Shown here piece after piece: positions 24,691-36,284 of a stretch of 64,000 nucleotides of DNA (position 1 is its first letter; each line of letters opens with the position of its first letter). The DNA comes from Marsupella aquatica (Eukaryota; Marchantiophyta), in contig OZ316891.1 in assembly GCA_973895155.1 (NCBI GenBank), forward strand, positions 20,460,001 through 20,524,000, written 5' to 3'. The notes below the pieces were generated by a model. It saw only the letters and a list, made by a program, of their open reading frames with translations. It was not told where the DNA came from and ran no database searches. Both the position numbers and the translations under genes were made by a program.

Positions 24691-25990
24691 CCCTGCCCAA
24701 ATCCCAATCACACAGCTTTCGTTCAAAGAGTGGGGATCGGGATAGTTGAACGTTTTTCCCCCCATCCCCACTAAGTTTTCGGCAGCCGCTGCCCTTGCCG
24801 AAGCAGCCGCACAGGTGCCGGCACTGCCGCTCTCCGATGGCCGCTCATCGAATCCACCGTAGCGACAAACACCGACCTGTCAGCGCCGGCCAGCGGCGAA
24901 CCTCCCAACCGGACGTCGATGCCGTGTCCCCGGCAAACCGACGGCCGTCTTGCCGCACGGTATATCAGCGTCGTATGCCGAGTGGGGCAGCACTACTGGT
25001 ACGTAGTCTTCCCCCACTACGCAGCGTCGACCCGGACACCCGGTCTTCAACCCTGCCCGCATGCCCGACTGATGATTGTGTACTCCCATTGCCTGCCCGC
25101 CCTGCTGCCCGTCATGGCCCTCTGAGTACATACGGAAGATCTCCAGTACGGTTGTTTTGAACCGGACTGGCCTTATTATGATGGAACCGGGGGTCAGTTA
25201 AACTGTAAGGGCACCCCATGCTTACCTTACCCCACACCTGCCCTGATCGGCTGATCCAACGCTGTTCTGGTTAATGGGCCAGGAAGTGACAGGAAGTCCG
25301 CCACGTTGGTCGCGGGCTGCCGGGCAGCTCCTCACAAAAATCTCCTGTCACACAGACTGTGTTACTGTTCCGCATTTACCAGAAAGGCGTATCCCCCGTC
25401 TATTTCGAGCCGTGTTTGTTCCCGTCTGCCTGCGTGCCCGGCTCCCTGCCCGCCCGTGCTTGTACGTACTCCGGGTGGACGAATTCGCCACCGCTCCCCT
25501 GGTCCGGGCTGCCCGCCATGCCCAGTCCGCACCGTTATCATTAATTATATTTATTTGCTCGATTGGACATTTGGACGCTTGTCTTCAAATCTCCCCGAGA
25601 ACTTCGGTTTCCTCTCCGTCGATCACCAGCGACAAAAGCCCACCAGGTCAGCCCAGTCGCACTGTCACTCGCATTTATCACAGCGCGGATCGAACGGCCG
25701 TCGAGACGATCTCGCACACTCGAGAATCTCCAGCCGTAGATTGGAGTGATAATATATGATGATGGACATGCGAGTCTGCGTGGAAATATCGGGTCCCCAT
25801 GCTTTACTCCACCCCGCCGGTCTGCCCGCCAGCCCGCCAGCCCGTGTCATGATCTCGGTCCAGCAGGGATCTGTACTTCCGCAGCCCGTCCATGCGAAGG
25901 GCCGCTTGGGGCAGGGCGGGCAGGAAGCGAGGGCGGGCAGCGGGCAGAGGCGAGCAGGCGGTGTGATGATGCAAGATGTTGGAAAGCTGA
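24690..25990. repeat. GC-rich region dense in GCCCG/CGGGC motifs
   Basis: Base composition rises sharply, and TGCCCG, GCCCGCC and GGGCGGGCAG motifs recur dozens of times. Long frames exist on both strands only because stop codons are scarce. None shows a domain. The right-hand part directly precedes the probable promoter of the CRF gene, so it may act as a CpG-rich upstream region. The same motif occurs in repeats at 9.2, 11.3 and 16.4 kb. Confidence 0.5.
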
Positions 25991-26014
25991 GGGCAGCAGG
26001 GAGGGGGATTAGCA

Positions 26015-26030
26015 GCGGGTATAAGAATCC
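26015..26030 (+). promoter_or_regulatory. Candidate TATA box upstream of CRF gene
   Basis: GCGGGTATAAGAATCCC at about 26,015-26,031 contains TATAAG in a GC-rich setting. It lies about 1.75 kb before the CRF start codon and is followed by C/T-rich sequence suited to a plant transcription start. It would imply a long leader. Confidence 0.35.
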
Positions 26031-26049
26031 CGCGCTGCTATCTTCTTCC

Positions 26050-27781
26050 CCCTTTACCGTGCTTGCTGCTCGAGCGATGTCTTTGGCTTTGCCGAGTCTG
26101 AACAGAGAGGAGTGCGAACTCCACCACCAATACCACAACATCTCCACCACCAATTCCCCTCTTCTTCGAGGTCTGCGCCTCCGCTTCTTTCCGTAGGTAA
26201 GAAGAAGCCGCTGATGCTCTCTCCTGGTGGGCTCCCCACCCACCACTGCTACTGCTACCACTTCTACTACTTCTACTACTGCCGTGAGGCCTGAGTCGTG
26301 TTGCAACATCGATCCTTCCTGCCTTGCGTCCGTCCGTCCTACAAGAACGAGAGAGAATCTATGGTTTCTCTCCTCCTGCCTGCGTCACTCGTCCCCTCTG
26401 CTTCCCCACCAGTCTGGCTCTCCCCAGTATAGATAGATAGACAGATAGGTAGGTACGGAGTCACTTGTCCTCGCAACGTGTGTGACGAGCTAGCTAGTGA
26501 GTGGAATCGAGCGGAGTCGAGTCGAGTGGAGTCGAGACGAGTCTACCGAGACAAATATTTTCTTTAGTTGTGGTGCAGTGTCGGTCTTCTTCCAGAGTCT
26601 GTGTTGCTCGCCATTTTGGCTTTTGGGTGGTGCGGGGTGCTCTTGTCGGTCTCCGATAGAGCTTCCTCGCCTCTTCCGCCTGCTGCTGCAGGCTTGGCCT
26701 AGCTGGCTCTGCATGTTGTTTTACCCGCCTCGCCTTGCCTCCCATCTCGTCTCGGTTATCGAGAGAGTTCTCCCAATCCTTCTCTTCCTTTCTCTCTTCG
26801 TCGCTCTCGATTGGCTGAGGATTCGATCTTGCGCACTGCTGCGCTCCCGCTCTTTTTCTTCCGCTCCTGCCTGTGAGCTGCGAGTCTTTGGTGGAACGGG
26901 GCTTGTTCGTGTAGAGGCTTGTTTCAGTGCTGATTGTGGGATTTTCGTCGAGTTTGGAGCTGTGGCCGTCGTGTGCGCTCGACAGCTCTGGTTTCCGAAG
27001 TTTCAACGAAACGTGAGTGGATGGATGGATGCTTAACACAGGGGCCTTGTGTCGAGTCTTGGGTTTTCGGGAGGTCGTGGATGCAGTTTGTGAGTGTGGG
27101 TTTGGGTGCGCTGACATTCTCATGCGCTCTCAGCATTGAAAATGTATTCTGTTGAAATCGTGGTTGCCGTGTGCACTACGATACTTCTCCGGAAGTCTTA
27201 GTTCTTCTCCTGCTTGAACGCCCGGTCGTTTCGACCGGGCTGAATCTTTTACCTTCTTGACCGGGGTTCTCTCGAGTATCTCATCCAGAGTGCTTGATTT
27301 TCGTCGAAAAAACCGCCTCCCCTGCTGTTCCGCTGGTTTCTCCCAGTCCCGTCAGTTAGTATTCTGACAACATTCGCATTTGGGTCGTCGACGGTTCTTT
27401 GGGTCATCTCTCCGGCAGAGTTGAAAATATCCACCTCGGTGGGTGTTGCTGTGTGCTATCTAGTGCTTTGGATTCGGGTGGTAATGAAACGGGCCTTTAG
27501 GAGGGAGATGTACTTTCCCATGTCTGGGTTTTTTCTCTTCAGGGAGGCCTTGTTGATCAAGCTCAGGCGAAGATTTTTGAGTCTTGTGTCTGGTTTTTGT
27601 CATTACCTCAGGTTGCTCACATGCTTTGTTATGCTTGCAGGATTCGTGAGATCTCCGGCTTCCTTAATGCGAATTTTTTCCTTCGGCCGGGACGACGAGC
27701 TGCTTCTGTGGCTCTTTACCTACGTACGTAAGTCTCGAGATCTCGATCCGGGATCCCACGTGACGATATTGTGTCGACAAG
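26050..27781 (+). other. Probable 5' leader of CRF gene with candidate intron
   Basis: This GC-rich stretch has no domain-bearing frame. Pyrimidine-rich and CTG/CGA-rich text, a short (GTCGA)-like repeat at 26,505-26,545 and GATAGATAGACAGATAGGTAG at 26,432 are present. Candidate donors are GTAGGTAAGA (about 26,197) and AAACGTGAGT (about 27,008). A good acceptor, TTATGCTTGCAG, ends at about 27,640. A leader intron ending there is plausible but unproven. Confidence 0.4.
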
Positions 27782-29536
27782 ATGCCGGGCCCTCAAACTT
27801 TTCCGAAATGTAGTAGTCCCCGTCCGAAACCACTGACGAAGATATGTCATAAGTCAGTGAAGAGGGATTACTTGACCGACTCAGATGATGACTGGTACAT
27901 TCCCAAAACCCAAGGGTGTCCGAAGAGGGTGAGGGTCATTTGCACGGACCCTGATGCCACCGACTCGTCCAGCGATGAGGAAAGCAACTTTCGCACTACC
28001 CACATAGTGAAAAATCCATACAGGAGGCATGTCCTTGAGATCGACATTCAGGGGGATTGCTCACCTTCTTCTTCTGACAGCGAAGATGACACCAGCTACC
28101 AAAGTTCGCATTTCAATGCCAGGGAAATGCAATGTGGGTTCAACTGTGCCAGCACGCCAGAGACCCTTCTCGAGCCTTCATCCAAACCATCGCAGAGTGG
28201 GTGGTATCCGAAAAAGAAGGTCGAAAAGACATCAGCCAAAAAGGTAATGAAGGCAACGAAGAGGAAGACAGAGGTGAAGGACGTTGATAAGAAAGATGTT
28301 CCTAAAGTTTGCACAAAGAATAGTGTTCCGAAAGCGAATGCTAAAGTGAAAGCTGCTTCTGAGGATGGAAAGACCCACAAGTACAGGGGTGTGCGTCAAA
28401 GGCCGTGGGGAAAGTGGGCTGCCGAGATTAGGGACCCTTCGAAGGGAGTACGACTTTGGTTGGGCACTTACGACACAGCCGAAGAAGCTGCGCAAGCTTA
28501 CGACAAGGCTGCAAGGAACATTCGGGGCCCCCAAGCCCACACCAACTTCGCTGGGCGAGCTAACGATGTCCAGGAGGAGGTCATGTCACCGCGCCCCGTT
28601 AAGACTGCGGCCAAGTCTGTAGTATCGTCTGCAGTCACCTCATCGGCAGATGTTGTAGACTTCAAGTTCGAGGTGGTATCTGAGTCCGAAGCCCTTCATG
28701 CAGCTGAGGATTCAGCTGAAGGTGACATCGCTGAGCTTGATGAGACAACGGAGGATGGTAGCGATAATGTATGTCTGCCAGTGACAAGCAGCTCTGCTGA
28801 GCTGACTTCTCAAGGATCTTTCGGCTCGGTCATCGAGTTCGACACTTCTGAATCCGACGACGCTTCCGGTCACGAGTTGAGCTCGCAAGATTTCAACCAC
28901 TCAGTTGGTGCAAGCACCGGCGAGGATTGCGGATTTTTCGTCTGCTCTCCTTCCTCTGTATTGGATACTTGTCCGACTCCCACGTCTGAATGTTCGCCTG
29001 GTCGTCTTTCGAGTGAGGGCGCATGCCCTGCAATCGACCCAAAGGTGGAACCCTCCGATTCAACTGTCTTTGCTGATGAGATGGGCTACGAGCTGGACAC
29101 GGAGGAATGCGAATCACAGTTTGGATCGGAAGGATGTTCAGAAATAGAAGAAAATCCGTGTTTGCTTCGAGTTACTGATTCAGATTATGCAACCGAATCC
29201 AATCCTTGCCTACTCTCAACTTTGGGGCAAGAGGTGGATTATACATCCGAGTCGGATCTGACATTTTCCAGGGCCTCTGAAACAGTGGAGGACCCGAACA
29301 GTTTTGTGAACTCTTTTTATTCTGAATCTGAGGGACAGGACGAATTTGTGTTCGACTTCCCACTCTCTGACGATGCGAGCGCCTTCGATCTGTCAGGGTT
29401 TGATCTTATCGGCGATAATGACGAAGATCTGAATGGATTATTTTTCAATGAGGCTGACACGACTTGGATGTCCTCTCTTACAGACATCTCCAGTTCTGTC
29501 GACATCCCAGTTTCGGCAGACATTTCTGTGTCGTGA
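27782..29536 (+). CDS. Cytokinin response factor-type AP2/ERF transcription factor
   Basis: A single-exon frame of 584 residues. Residues about 48-89 form a CRF (TEH) domain with the hallmark [15 protein letters not shown], followed by basic [13 protein letters not shown] lysine-rich NLS-like stretch spans about 143-198. One AP2 domain lies at about 200-257 ([19 protein letters not shown] ... [16 protein letters not shown]) with the Ala and Asp typical of ERF-class GCC-box binders. The rest is a long acidic, serine-rich tail, likely an activation region. It includes SPSSVL at 389-394, matching the SP[T/S]SVL putative MAPK-site motif of CRFs. Known CRFs (ERF group VI) act in the nucleus downstream of cytokinin signalling. 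At 584 residues it is longer than most angiosperm CRFs. The start is the first ATG in frame. Confidence 0.95.
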   Translation: MPGPQTFPKCSSPRPKPLTKICHKSVKRDYLTDSDDDWYIPKTQGCPKRVRVICTDPDATDSSSDEESNFRTTHIVKNPYRRHVLEIDIQGDCSPSSSDSEDDTSYQSSHFNAREMQCGFNCASTPETLLEPSSKPSQSGWYPKKKVEKTSAKKVMKATKRKTEVKDVDKKDVPKVCTKNSVPKANAKVKAASEDGKTHKYRGVRQRPWGKWAAEIRDPSKGVRLWLGTYDTAEEAAQAYDKAARNIRGPQAHTNFAGRANDVQEEVMSPRPVKTAAKSVVSSAVTSSADVVDFKFEVVSESEALHAAEDSAEGDIAELDETTEDGSDNVCLPVTSSSAELTSQGSFGSVIEFDTSESDDASGHELSSQDFNHSVGASTGEDCGFFVCSPSSVLDTCPTPTSECSPGRLSSEGACPAIDPKVEPSDSTVFADEMGYELDTEECESQFGSEGCSEIEENPCLLRVTDSDYATESNPCLLSTLGQEVDYTSESDLTFSRASETVEDPNSFVNSFYSESEGQDEFVFDFPLSDDASAFDLSGFDLIGDNDEDLNGLFFNEADTTWMSSLTDISSSVDIPVSADISVS

Positions 29537-29830
29537 TTCCCTGCACGATAGGAGCTTATCACCTACCTCAGCCGCCAATTTTCCAGCATTCGGAGCTGGC
29601 TCGTCTGTGATGTTCTTCATGGAATGTGTGCCACGATTTCCCATCTTCATGTATATGTTGTAGCGATCGGGAGGTCTGGATATTATACCTTCGGCTTATT
29701 TGTGTAGTACATATGTACCCTCGTCAGGGACATGAGATAGTAGAGGGTCTTGTTCGTCAGTATACATGTTTACCCATAGAGTTGCTAGTGCTGTGGCCCT
29801 TATTAATAATTTAATGATAGTTGTGGCGCA
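29537..29830 (+). other. Probable 3' UTR of the CRF gene
   Basis: Noncoding sequence directly after the TGA. AT-rich text such as TTATTAATAATTTAATGATAG near 29,800 could include a polyadenylation signal. The exact end cannot be read from sequence alone. Confidence 0.4.
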
Positions 29831-31469
29831 AAAATTTTAGCACCAGCTCTATGCACGAACATATTTAGAGATTTGATTTTCCAGTAGATAAGAGATCCAA
29901 TAGAGCTGGCATTTCTCCGGTGTTCCTCACATAGCTAGGTCGTCAACGTTACTTCATGTTCCAAGAGTTCCGATCCACTACCACATTAGTTCATTCTTTA
30001 TCACTTGGTCCTTCACTCCGAACCTGAGCTGAAATAACAGCCCAGAGTAGGCCAAACCAGTTTTGCCGAGCTACCATCCTTTTTGTAAAACGATTTTAAG
30101 TACCCGGTGGAATGACCACTGTATTAGCTTGCGGTGTTACTAGTAGTCCATTGCCCCTATTTGTAGTCTGGGGCGATATAAGAGACCGGTTGCGCGGAAT
30201 AACTTGATCGTAACTGCGGAGCCGGCTGGCAATCTAATGATGTACCTTTCGTACTTATATACCATGGTTTTCGTGACATAATCTACACTACGAAGTGAAT
30301 TGTCGGCTTCCAATCTCGGAAATATGCTATTGACTTCTAATCTGGCATATCGTTGTCTCATTTCTTCCTAGTGCTTAGTCTATGGAACTGGCAACTACGT
30401 TGATACTTCTGCACCCTTTCTACTGGTTTTGCATCTGGCACATCGTTGTCTGATATCTTCCTAGCAGAACGTGTAAGATTGGAATCGTTCTTTGCACATC
30501 ATTGTGATCGCTTTGATAGTCCACTTTGTGTTGATGTTACTGCACCTCAAAGTCTGTCTATCTGCTTTGAATCTAGCACCTCGTTGCATGGTCTCTCGGC
30601 AGAATGTCTGAATTTTGGAATTCTGAATCTTTGTGAACTGATTTCTCTGCACATCGTTTGCTCTTGTCAACTATATATCTGTGACATTGTGAACCTCAAT
30701 TTTTTTAGCAAGCTGTCTGAGCTGGAAATTGTCATGTAGTCTTGACACCACCCCTGCCTTCCGGTTTCTGTAATTTATTAGTTGTGCTGCCACTTTACGA
30801 CGGAACTGTTTGTTCAATACGTTCGGACAGAGACTGAACTGTGATGGATCCGAATCTTGGCTCGAGCCACAAGACGATAAAACTGGTATCGAAAATACTG
30901 TAGGTGCATCGTGGATTTGGAACGGCATATTGGACATGTCCTATCAGGTGATTTTTATACTTTTATAGTTGGCGGTTATTTACTGTTCCTTCGTCACTTT
31001 CCCCCCAAAGTCCCAAACTGTGACCTCCAGACTCCTGAATGTCTACTCATCGCGTCCCTCTGGACATTGACCTCTCGACTCCCGAACGTTTACTGTTGTA
31101 TAGCATGCCGACCGAACGCTGATGGTCAGCTCCCCCAAGATAAAGACACAGGAGTTTTGGAAAGAAGCATTAAATTCTCATCGTCGTTGCCTTTCGTGGG
31201 TGGGTATGATCACGCTTAGAGATCGTAATCTCCGCATTCTAATCGTGTTTGCTCTTGTGGATAAATTTTATATGCTGTCAAAGCGTATCATAGGAAGCAG
31301 GTGAAGGCTCGCCTCACCATAGCCGTTGATTTCCCTTTTTCAGGGGCTTCGTTATCTTGGGGTGCAAGCCTGGACGGGCCACGGTTTGCCACGATGGCTT
31401 GGCGCCCCTTAGACAAAGGGTCGGGTGGGTTGCTGCGACGTGTGCTTGGGGTCCAGATTCTAGGAAAAC
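29831..31469. other. Intergenic, diverged CTGGCAyATCGTTGTCT repeats
   Basis: No supported gene. The phrase CTGGCATATCGTTGTCTCAT recurs as CTGGCACATCGTTGTCTGAT at about 30,433. A weaker relative lies near 30,570, so an old tandem repeat is likely. Short frames here have no domain. Confidence 0.45.
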
Positions 31470-31800
31470 CCTGTGAGGTGGAGTAATGGCCTTATCCAAC
31501 AAGTATATGCACAGGCCTATCTCAACACTGGATACCCCCTCCATTGCAGTTTCCTGATGTCGTGATGGGTATTGCGCTAGATTTGATCTTCTTTGCAGTG
31601 GCGGCTGCACGCTACATAGCCAAGTCTGTGAGAGATAGGTGAGGTAAAGTTATGGCCTTATCCTAGAAGTATATGCACAGGCGTATCTTGACAATGGATT
31701 CCCCATCGCAGTATGGAGTATGGATTCCTCATTGCAATTTGCTGATGGGTGCACTGCATTGGTTTTGATCTTTGCAGTGGTGTCTCCACTAAAAACTGAG
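31470..31800. repeat. Tandem duplication, about 167-bp period
   Basis: Two copies share TATGGCCTTATCC-type text (31,485 and 31,652), AAGTATATGCACAGGC, TGATGGGT and TTTGCAGTGG. A sub-duplication of ATGGATTCC occurs in the second copy. Confidence 0.8.
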
Positions 31801-32689
31801 CCATGTCCAGGGTGAACTGGGGTACTCGTGTCATATCGCATGTTTTTGTCTGCGTAGCTTGGGCAAGATTTGACGAGCCTGATCGTTCTGTTCTTATTTA
31901 GATATGGTATCCACCATCATGGAGCTCACATGTTTCAGTCCCCCTCCGCTCTTGTGATTTGTGAATCGGTGGCGAACTCTTTACCTCCTATCGACTCTGC
32001 ACGATTATGTTGCTTTTCTGGAAACCATATCCACGAGACCTCTCCTGTATTTTGTATCTTGTCATGCAACATTCGCCTGACGCATCTTGCACCTGGCTTA
32101 GGGAGTTTCCGTGCAATTGTTGTACTTTTCATGTCTAGCAGCTCGCACCTTGCCCATGAGGAGCTTGTCAGGGCACAATCATACCTCTCACAGTCCTCTA
32201 CTACGTCTTGAATTCTCCAGGAGGAAAATACCTGCTGGGTGCCTTCGCCAGCAAGGCATCTTCCCGCAATCTCTACCAAGTGAAAGTACATTACACCTTT
32301 TGTGCGTCCCCTGCTGCTTACTCTTCGTTCCCACTTGTTTCCTATCACTCTTGCACAGCCTCCTTTCTGGGGAAAAACAAATCGCTCTTTACCTCTCTCA
32401 AGGTAGCTTCAACTCGATCATTCTCTACGGTGAGCTCAGCAGTGTTTTCTCTGGGTGTGTGCTGAGCATTCCCCACCTTGCAAGGAATCTGATTTCTTGC
32501 AATCTTACCTTTCGGCATGGATGCTTGCTGTTGAAGACTTCTCACTGTCGTGAGTCTTCTTCTTCAATCTAGCAGAGAGACTTGTCAACCTTCACCTTTT
32601 CGTTCTCATCAACCTCGTCAACACTCAATCTTCTCTGGCTCCTCCTTCTCTGCACACTCTCTATGAATTTCAGACATGGTCGTCCGTCA
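31801..32689. other. Intergenic, no supported gene
   Basis: Moderately GC-rich sequence with overlapping short frames on both strands (for example 32,111-32,572 on +). None starts or ends convincingly or shows a domain. Confidence 0.45.
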
Positions 32690-33290
32690 CTCCGAGACGG
32701 GGATACTGCAATCCTATGCTCGTGTGATGCGCTGTCTTGCCCACATTCGAGGCATTCAGAACGTGCAATCCCATGTCCTATGATGCACTCTTGCGCAAAA
32801 TTACAGGCAATCAGATCGAGCAATCCCATCTCCTGTAATGCACTGGGCCCAAAATTAGAGGCAATCAGAACGAGCAATCCCATCTCGTGTGATGCACTCT
32901 CTTGCCCAAAATTAGAGGCAATCACAATGAGCGATAACCGGCCAAAACCCAGAAACAGGAACAGAATGCACACGAGACCATGAATCCCTTACTCAATTGG
33001 TGAAAAAAGCAAAAGGAAGGATGTAATCCCATTCTCTTGTGATGCACTCTCTTGCCCAAAAGTAAAGGCAATGAGAATGAGCCGATAAACGCCCAAAAGC
33101 AGAAACAGAAAGCACACGAGACCATGAATCCCTTATTCAATTGGTGTAAAAGGCAGAACATCCCATCCTCGTGTGATCTCAAAATTAAAGGCAATCAAAT
33201 GAGCGAGGAACGCCCCAATACAGAAACGGGAGCAGAATGCACACGAGACCATGAATCCTTTATTCAATTGATGAACAAAGCAAAGGGGGA
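32690..33290. repeat. Higher-order tandem repeat (54-bp units inside ~125-150-bp units)
   Basis: Units of 54-55 bp starting CAATCCCAT occur at 32,766, 32,821 and 32,875. A larger unit (CGATAAmCGsCCAAAA ... CACACGAGACCATGAATCC ... TTCAATTG) begins at about 32,933, 33,084 and 33,207. It incorporates a copy of the small unit. The frames on both strands are by-products of the periodicity. Confidence 0.85.
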
Positions 33291-35224
33291 AACTTCTCCT
33301 GTTCTGACAATGGAAATAAAAGTACTCTTCCTGAGTTCCTGGGAAATCTACAGTAGAATAACAGTTTTGATTGATTGGAGGGTTCGAAAGGGCACTCTGA
33401 CCAGCAATAACTCTGATCATTTCTTTTGATATCCGCATTGTGGAGCCGCCACTAACAATGCTGCAAGCGTTAGGATTGGAACGAGCGAGAGTGACTTCCA
33501 TTGTGTCAAATTGAAAGTACCAAAGTACCACTTTATGAAGCCACACGACTCAGAGGAGATAACTTACTCGACAAAGGCCGTCTGGCAAAATACTGGTGGC
33601 TCATATTAGTGGCTTTTGCAAAATTGGTTTTGAGAAGGGCCTTTTCAGTGGCTCTTACACGGTAAGTTTCGAGGAGGCCCCTTTTTAGACCCATATGTGC
33701 CCATCTCTTAGGGCTGTCTTGCATGTGCAAGAGTCCTCCTGAAAAATGCAACCCTTAGCAGCCCACAGATGTCAGGAAAAAGTGTGGACCCAGGATCTAA
33801 ACACAATCAAGAACACCTTATGTGTGAAGTGCTTATTGAGTCGGGGATCTACTGCCATTTTGTTTTATTCAAAGTTCAAAGTCCGGGACCTCAAGGGCCA
33901 GAAAATTACCGACCCTTGCCCTTGCATATCGTCCAAAGACGCCATCAGGACTGCCGGCTTGTCGCTTCATTTAGAGATGCCACGGGTTCATTTGAGGGCC
34001 AAAAATCAAAGGACCTTGCACATGCAAGATGGCCCTTACCCACATTTCTCGATCTTCCAAATCTTCTCATTGGCAGCCTAAAACATGTGAAAGAAATGAA
34101 CCTAAGTCCGGTTCAAACGTGACATTTTATTGGGGAGCGTACAAGAGTGGGTGTGGGTGTGTAGCGGGGAAGGTGTGTTTAATTCCTGGGTTGAGTGAGT
34201 ATGTAAAGACAGCCCCTGGTTCAATCTCTGCATTCTTGTGGTACTGGGCCATGTGGTTGGGCTGAGGCTACCACTCAGCCCTCACTTGGGGCGTCTCGTT
34301 GGGTGTAGTTTTCCCTACATTTTTATCACTGTTTCCATGAAGAATGCCTTGACTGATCATCCGCATAAACCCTGAATAAACCTATCCATAAACTTCCTTA
34401 ACTAGAGATGACTCGTGCCCTTTTGTGTCAAAAGACGCACAAGAAAAAAGATCGGGCAACAAAGATTCTCATTTGATCAAAGTTGCACCAAAGTTTTTGC
34501 AAATGTTTATACGGCCCAAAATCTGGCCCTCACAAGTTTTGATTGCTTTTCTAATTTGACCTTGATTGATGAACCAAAGTCCAATAATGAGTTAGGATGC
34601 TTAGAGCTCCTGTTACAAAGGGGGCTTTGGGTTCAAATATATGCAGAGGGGTTGGACTCTGAATCGACAAAACTTTATACCAAGGATTGAAATTTTCAGT
34701 TTATTTTCCCAGGAACCTCATCAACCCTAATTAGCACAGCCCAAGCCCAACGCCAATTGGTTCTTCTTGAGCTCTTTAGAATCGTTTGAAGCGTCCTCTA
34801 AAACTTAGTACCAACTACCAAGGAGTCAAATTTTCAATTTATTTTTCTAGGGAACATGATTATCCCCACCATAGTAACACAGCAGAAGCGCAACACCAGC
34901 AGTCTGGAGATTAGCAAGCGTGGTGCAGTAGGTGTGACCTGGATGGACAACATCAATGAATTGGTGTTGTTTGGTGGAATACAAGGGCGACAGCTGAGCT
35001 GAAGACCAGTAGTGTGACTGTTGGCATGGTTGGACGAGGTCATTGGGGGCACCCAAGTTTGAGGCGCAAGTAGTAGGGCATCTAAAATCTGAAGTGCCAC
35101 AGAAAGATTTGCTGCCCGCAAGTGTGAGTTACAGGTTGGTCACAAGGGTAGGACAAGCTTTTGTAAGTCTGCCACTTTATTTTTGGGAAAACGTTTGTGA
35201 ACGTGATTAAATGAGCCCAAACCC
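33291..35224. other. Intergenic, repeat relics
   Basis: No supported gene. An inverted copy of the CAAGGGCAAGG/CCCTTGAGG family lies at about 33,860-33,930 (TTTATTCAAAGTTCAAAGTC, GGACCTCAAGGGCC, CCCTTGCCCTTGC). The remainder has short frames only. Confidence 0.45.
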
Positions 35225-35760
35225 AGAGAGTTGAGACGCCCTAGTGGAGTGTAATATATAAATATATCACAGTGCCAAAAAGACATACAGGCAAATTGGG
35301 AGACAGGATCACACAGACAAAAAGACCCAATTGGGGGTCTCAAATATGCACCCATGTTTTCCTTCCCCGGATAAAGGCCAGAGTCCAAAACAGGACCCCC
35401 AGATGAACTCAACATTTTTGGATGAAAGGTTTTTCAGTCCCTCAACAGCCAGGCTACAGTGGGGGAAGGCCATCTGGAATCGGAGAAATCCTCTGACATG
35501 TGAGTGGGGGCTAGGCTGAGGGAGCCCACACAATTTTTTTGCTGTGTCCCTGCCAAACCTAGACCCAGAATTAGACTCCATGCAGGCTGTATTTGAGACG
35601 CCCTAATAAAGGGAGGGAAAAGGGACAGACCTTGAGAAGACCAAAGGGCCAAACAAGCCAAGGAGGAGTCCCTTACAACAACAACAACAACAGCTCTCCA
35701 CAAAGAAGGGGAAAACTGAAAAGCCTCGTAGAGCTATGGAGCAAACAAGTGTAGTGGAGG
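35225..35760 (-). repeat. Dispersed repeat, copy 2, with GAGACGCCCTA termini
   Basis: AATATATCACAGTGCC (35,261-35,276) is the complement of GGCACTGTGATATATT at 51,191. GAAAAGCCTCGTA (about 35,718) matches the copies at 17,312 and 50,189. TTGAGACGCCCTAGTGG (35,231) and TTTGAGACGCCCTAATAA (about 35,591) are terminus-like motifs shared with TIR elements at 50.8 and 46.2 kb. The element appears nested or composite. Confidence 0.5.
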
Positions 35761-36146
35761 GAAGTGGAAAGAGAGCACTACCATCTTCCCTTGAACACCA
35801 CACCTGGGTGTTGTGTTTGAAAGTGGACTTTTTAGGATCTCCATAAGAAAAAAATACTTTTTCTTCAAACACAATGTCATTTTAACACCGTGCCCGGGCA
35901 TCATGTCCAAATATTGAGGCTTTGCTTGAGATTTTGACTCTAAAGTGTTCTGGATTGAACACAAAGTGTAGTGCTCTGGATTGAACACAACCAGTACAAA
36001 ATTCATGAACCATATGACAATGTAAATATTCAAACACAAAATCAATATTTGAAAACAATGTACTGCAAGTCCAAAAAATCAAAAATCAAAACAGTACATT
36101 CTCTAATAGAATGCCCTGGGAACACTATTCTAATAGAGCGCCCCCA
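35761..36146. other. Intergenic, no supported gene
   Basis: AT-rich DNA with a duplicated phrase (GATTGAACACAA twice near 35,952 and 35,979) and no gene. Confidence 0.45.
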
Positions 36147-36284
36147 TGGCCCAATCCAGCAGACGACAGAGGGCCGTCCTTGTGCTGTGGCTGGCTGTCA
36201 TGGCGGCACTCATGACTAGTGCAATCAATCGTGTTGTACTGGGGATTGGGCTGCTGCCACTGCTGGTACCATTCTTTTTTTGAG
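36147..36284 (+). CDS. Candidate hydrophobic microprotein or signal-bearing first exon
   Basis: ATG at 36,147 in a CCCC-ATGG context opens a 45-codon frame to TGA. After a short basic N-terminus (MAQSSRRQR) almost the whole product is hydrophobic, with two apparent membrane segments and a C-terminal PFFF. It is not recognised. It could be a small membrane protein, a signal or anchor encoded by a first exon whose donor I did not place, or chance in a leader region about 0.9 kb upstream of the CPSF73-II start. Confidence 0.2.

Noticed and set aside
25665-26309. 214-codon open frame on -, and overlapping long frames on + in the same region
   Set aside because: The region is GC-rich, so stops are rare on both strands. 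The products are low-complexity (valine or arginine runs) without a domain, and it fits the CRF upstream region better.
26494-27123. 209-codon frame on - and 179-codon frame on + over the same bases
   Set aside because: They are mutually overlapping. No family resemblance, and both lie in the probable CRF leader with simple GTCGA-type repeats.
32569-32973. 134-codon frame on - with internal amino-acid repeats
   Set aside because: The repeats reflect the 54-bp tandem DNA repeat, and the frame ends where the array changes period.
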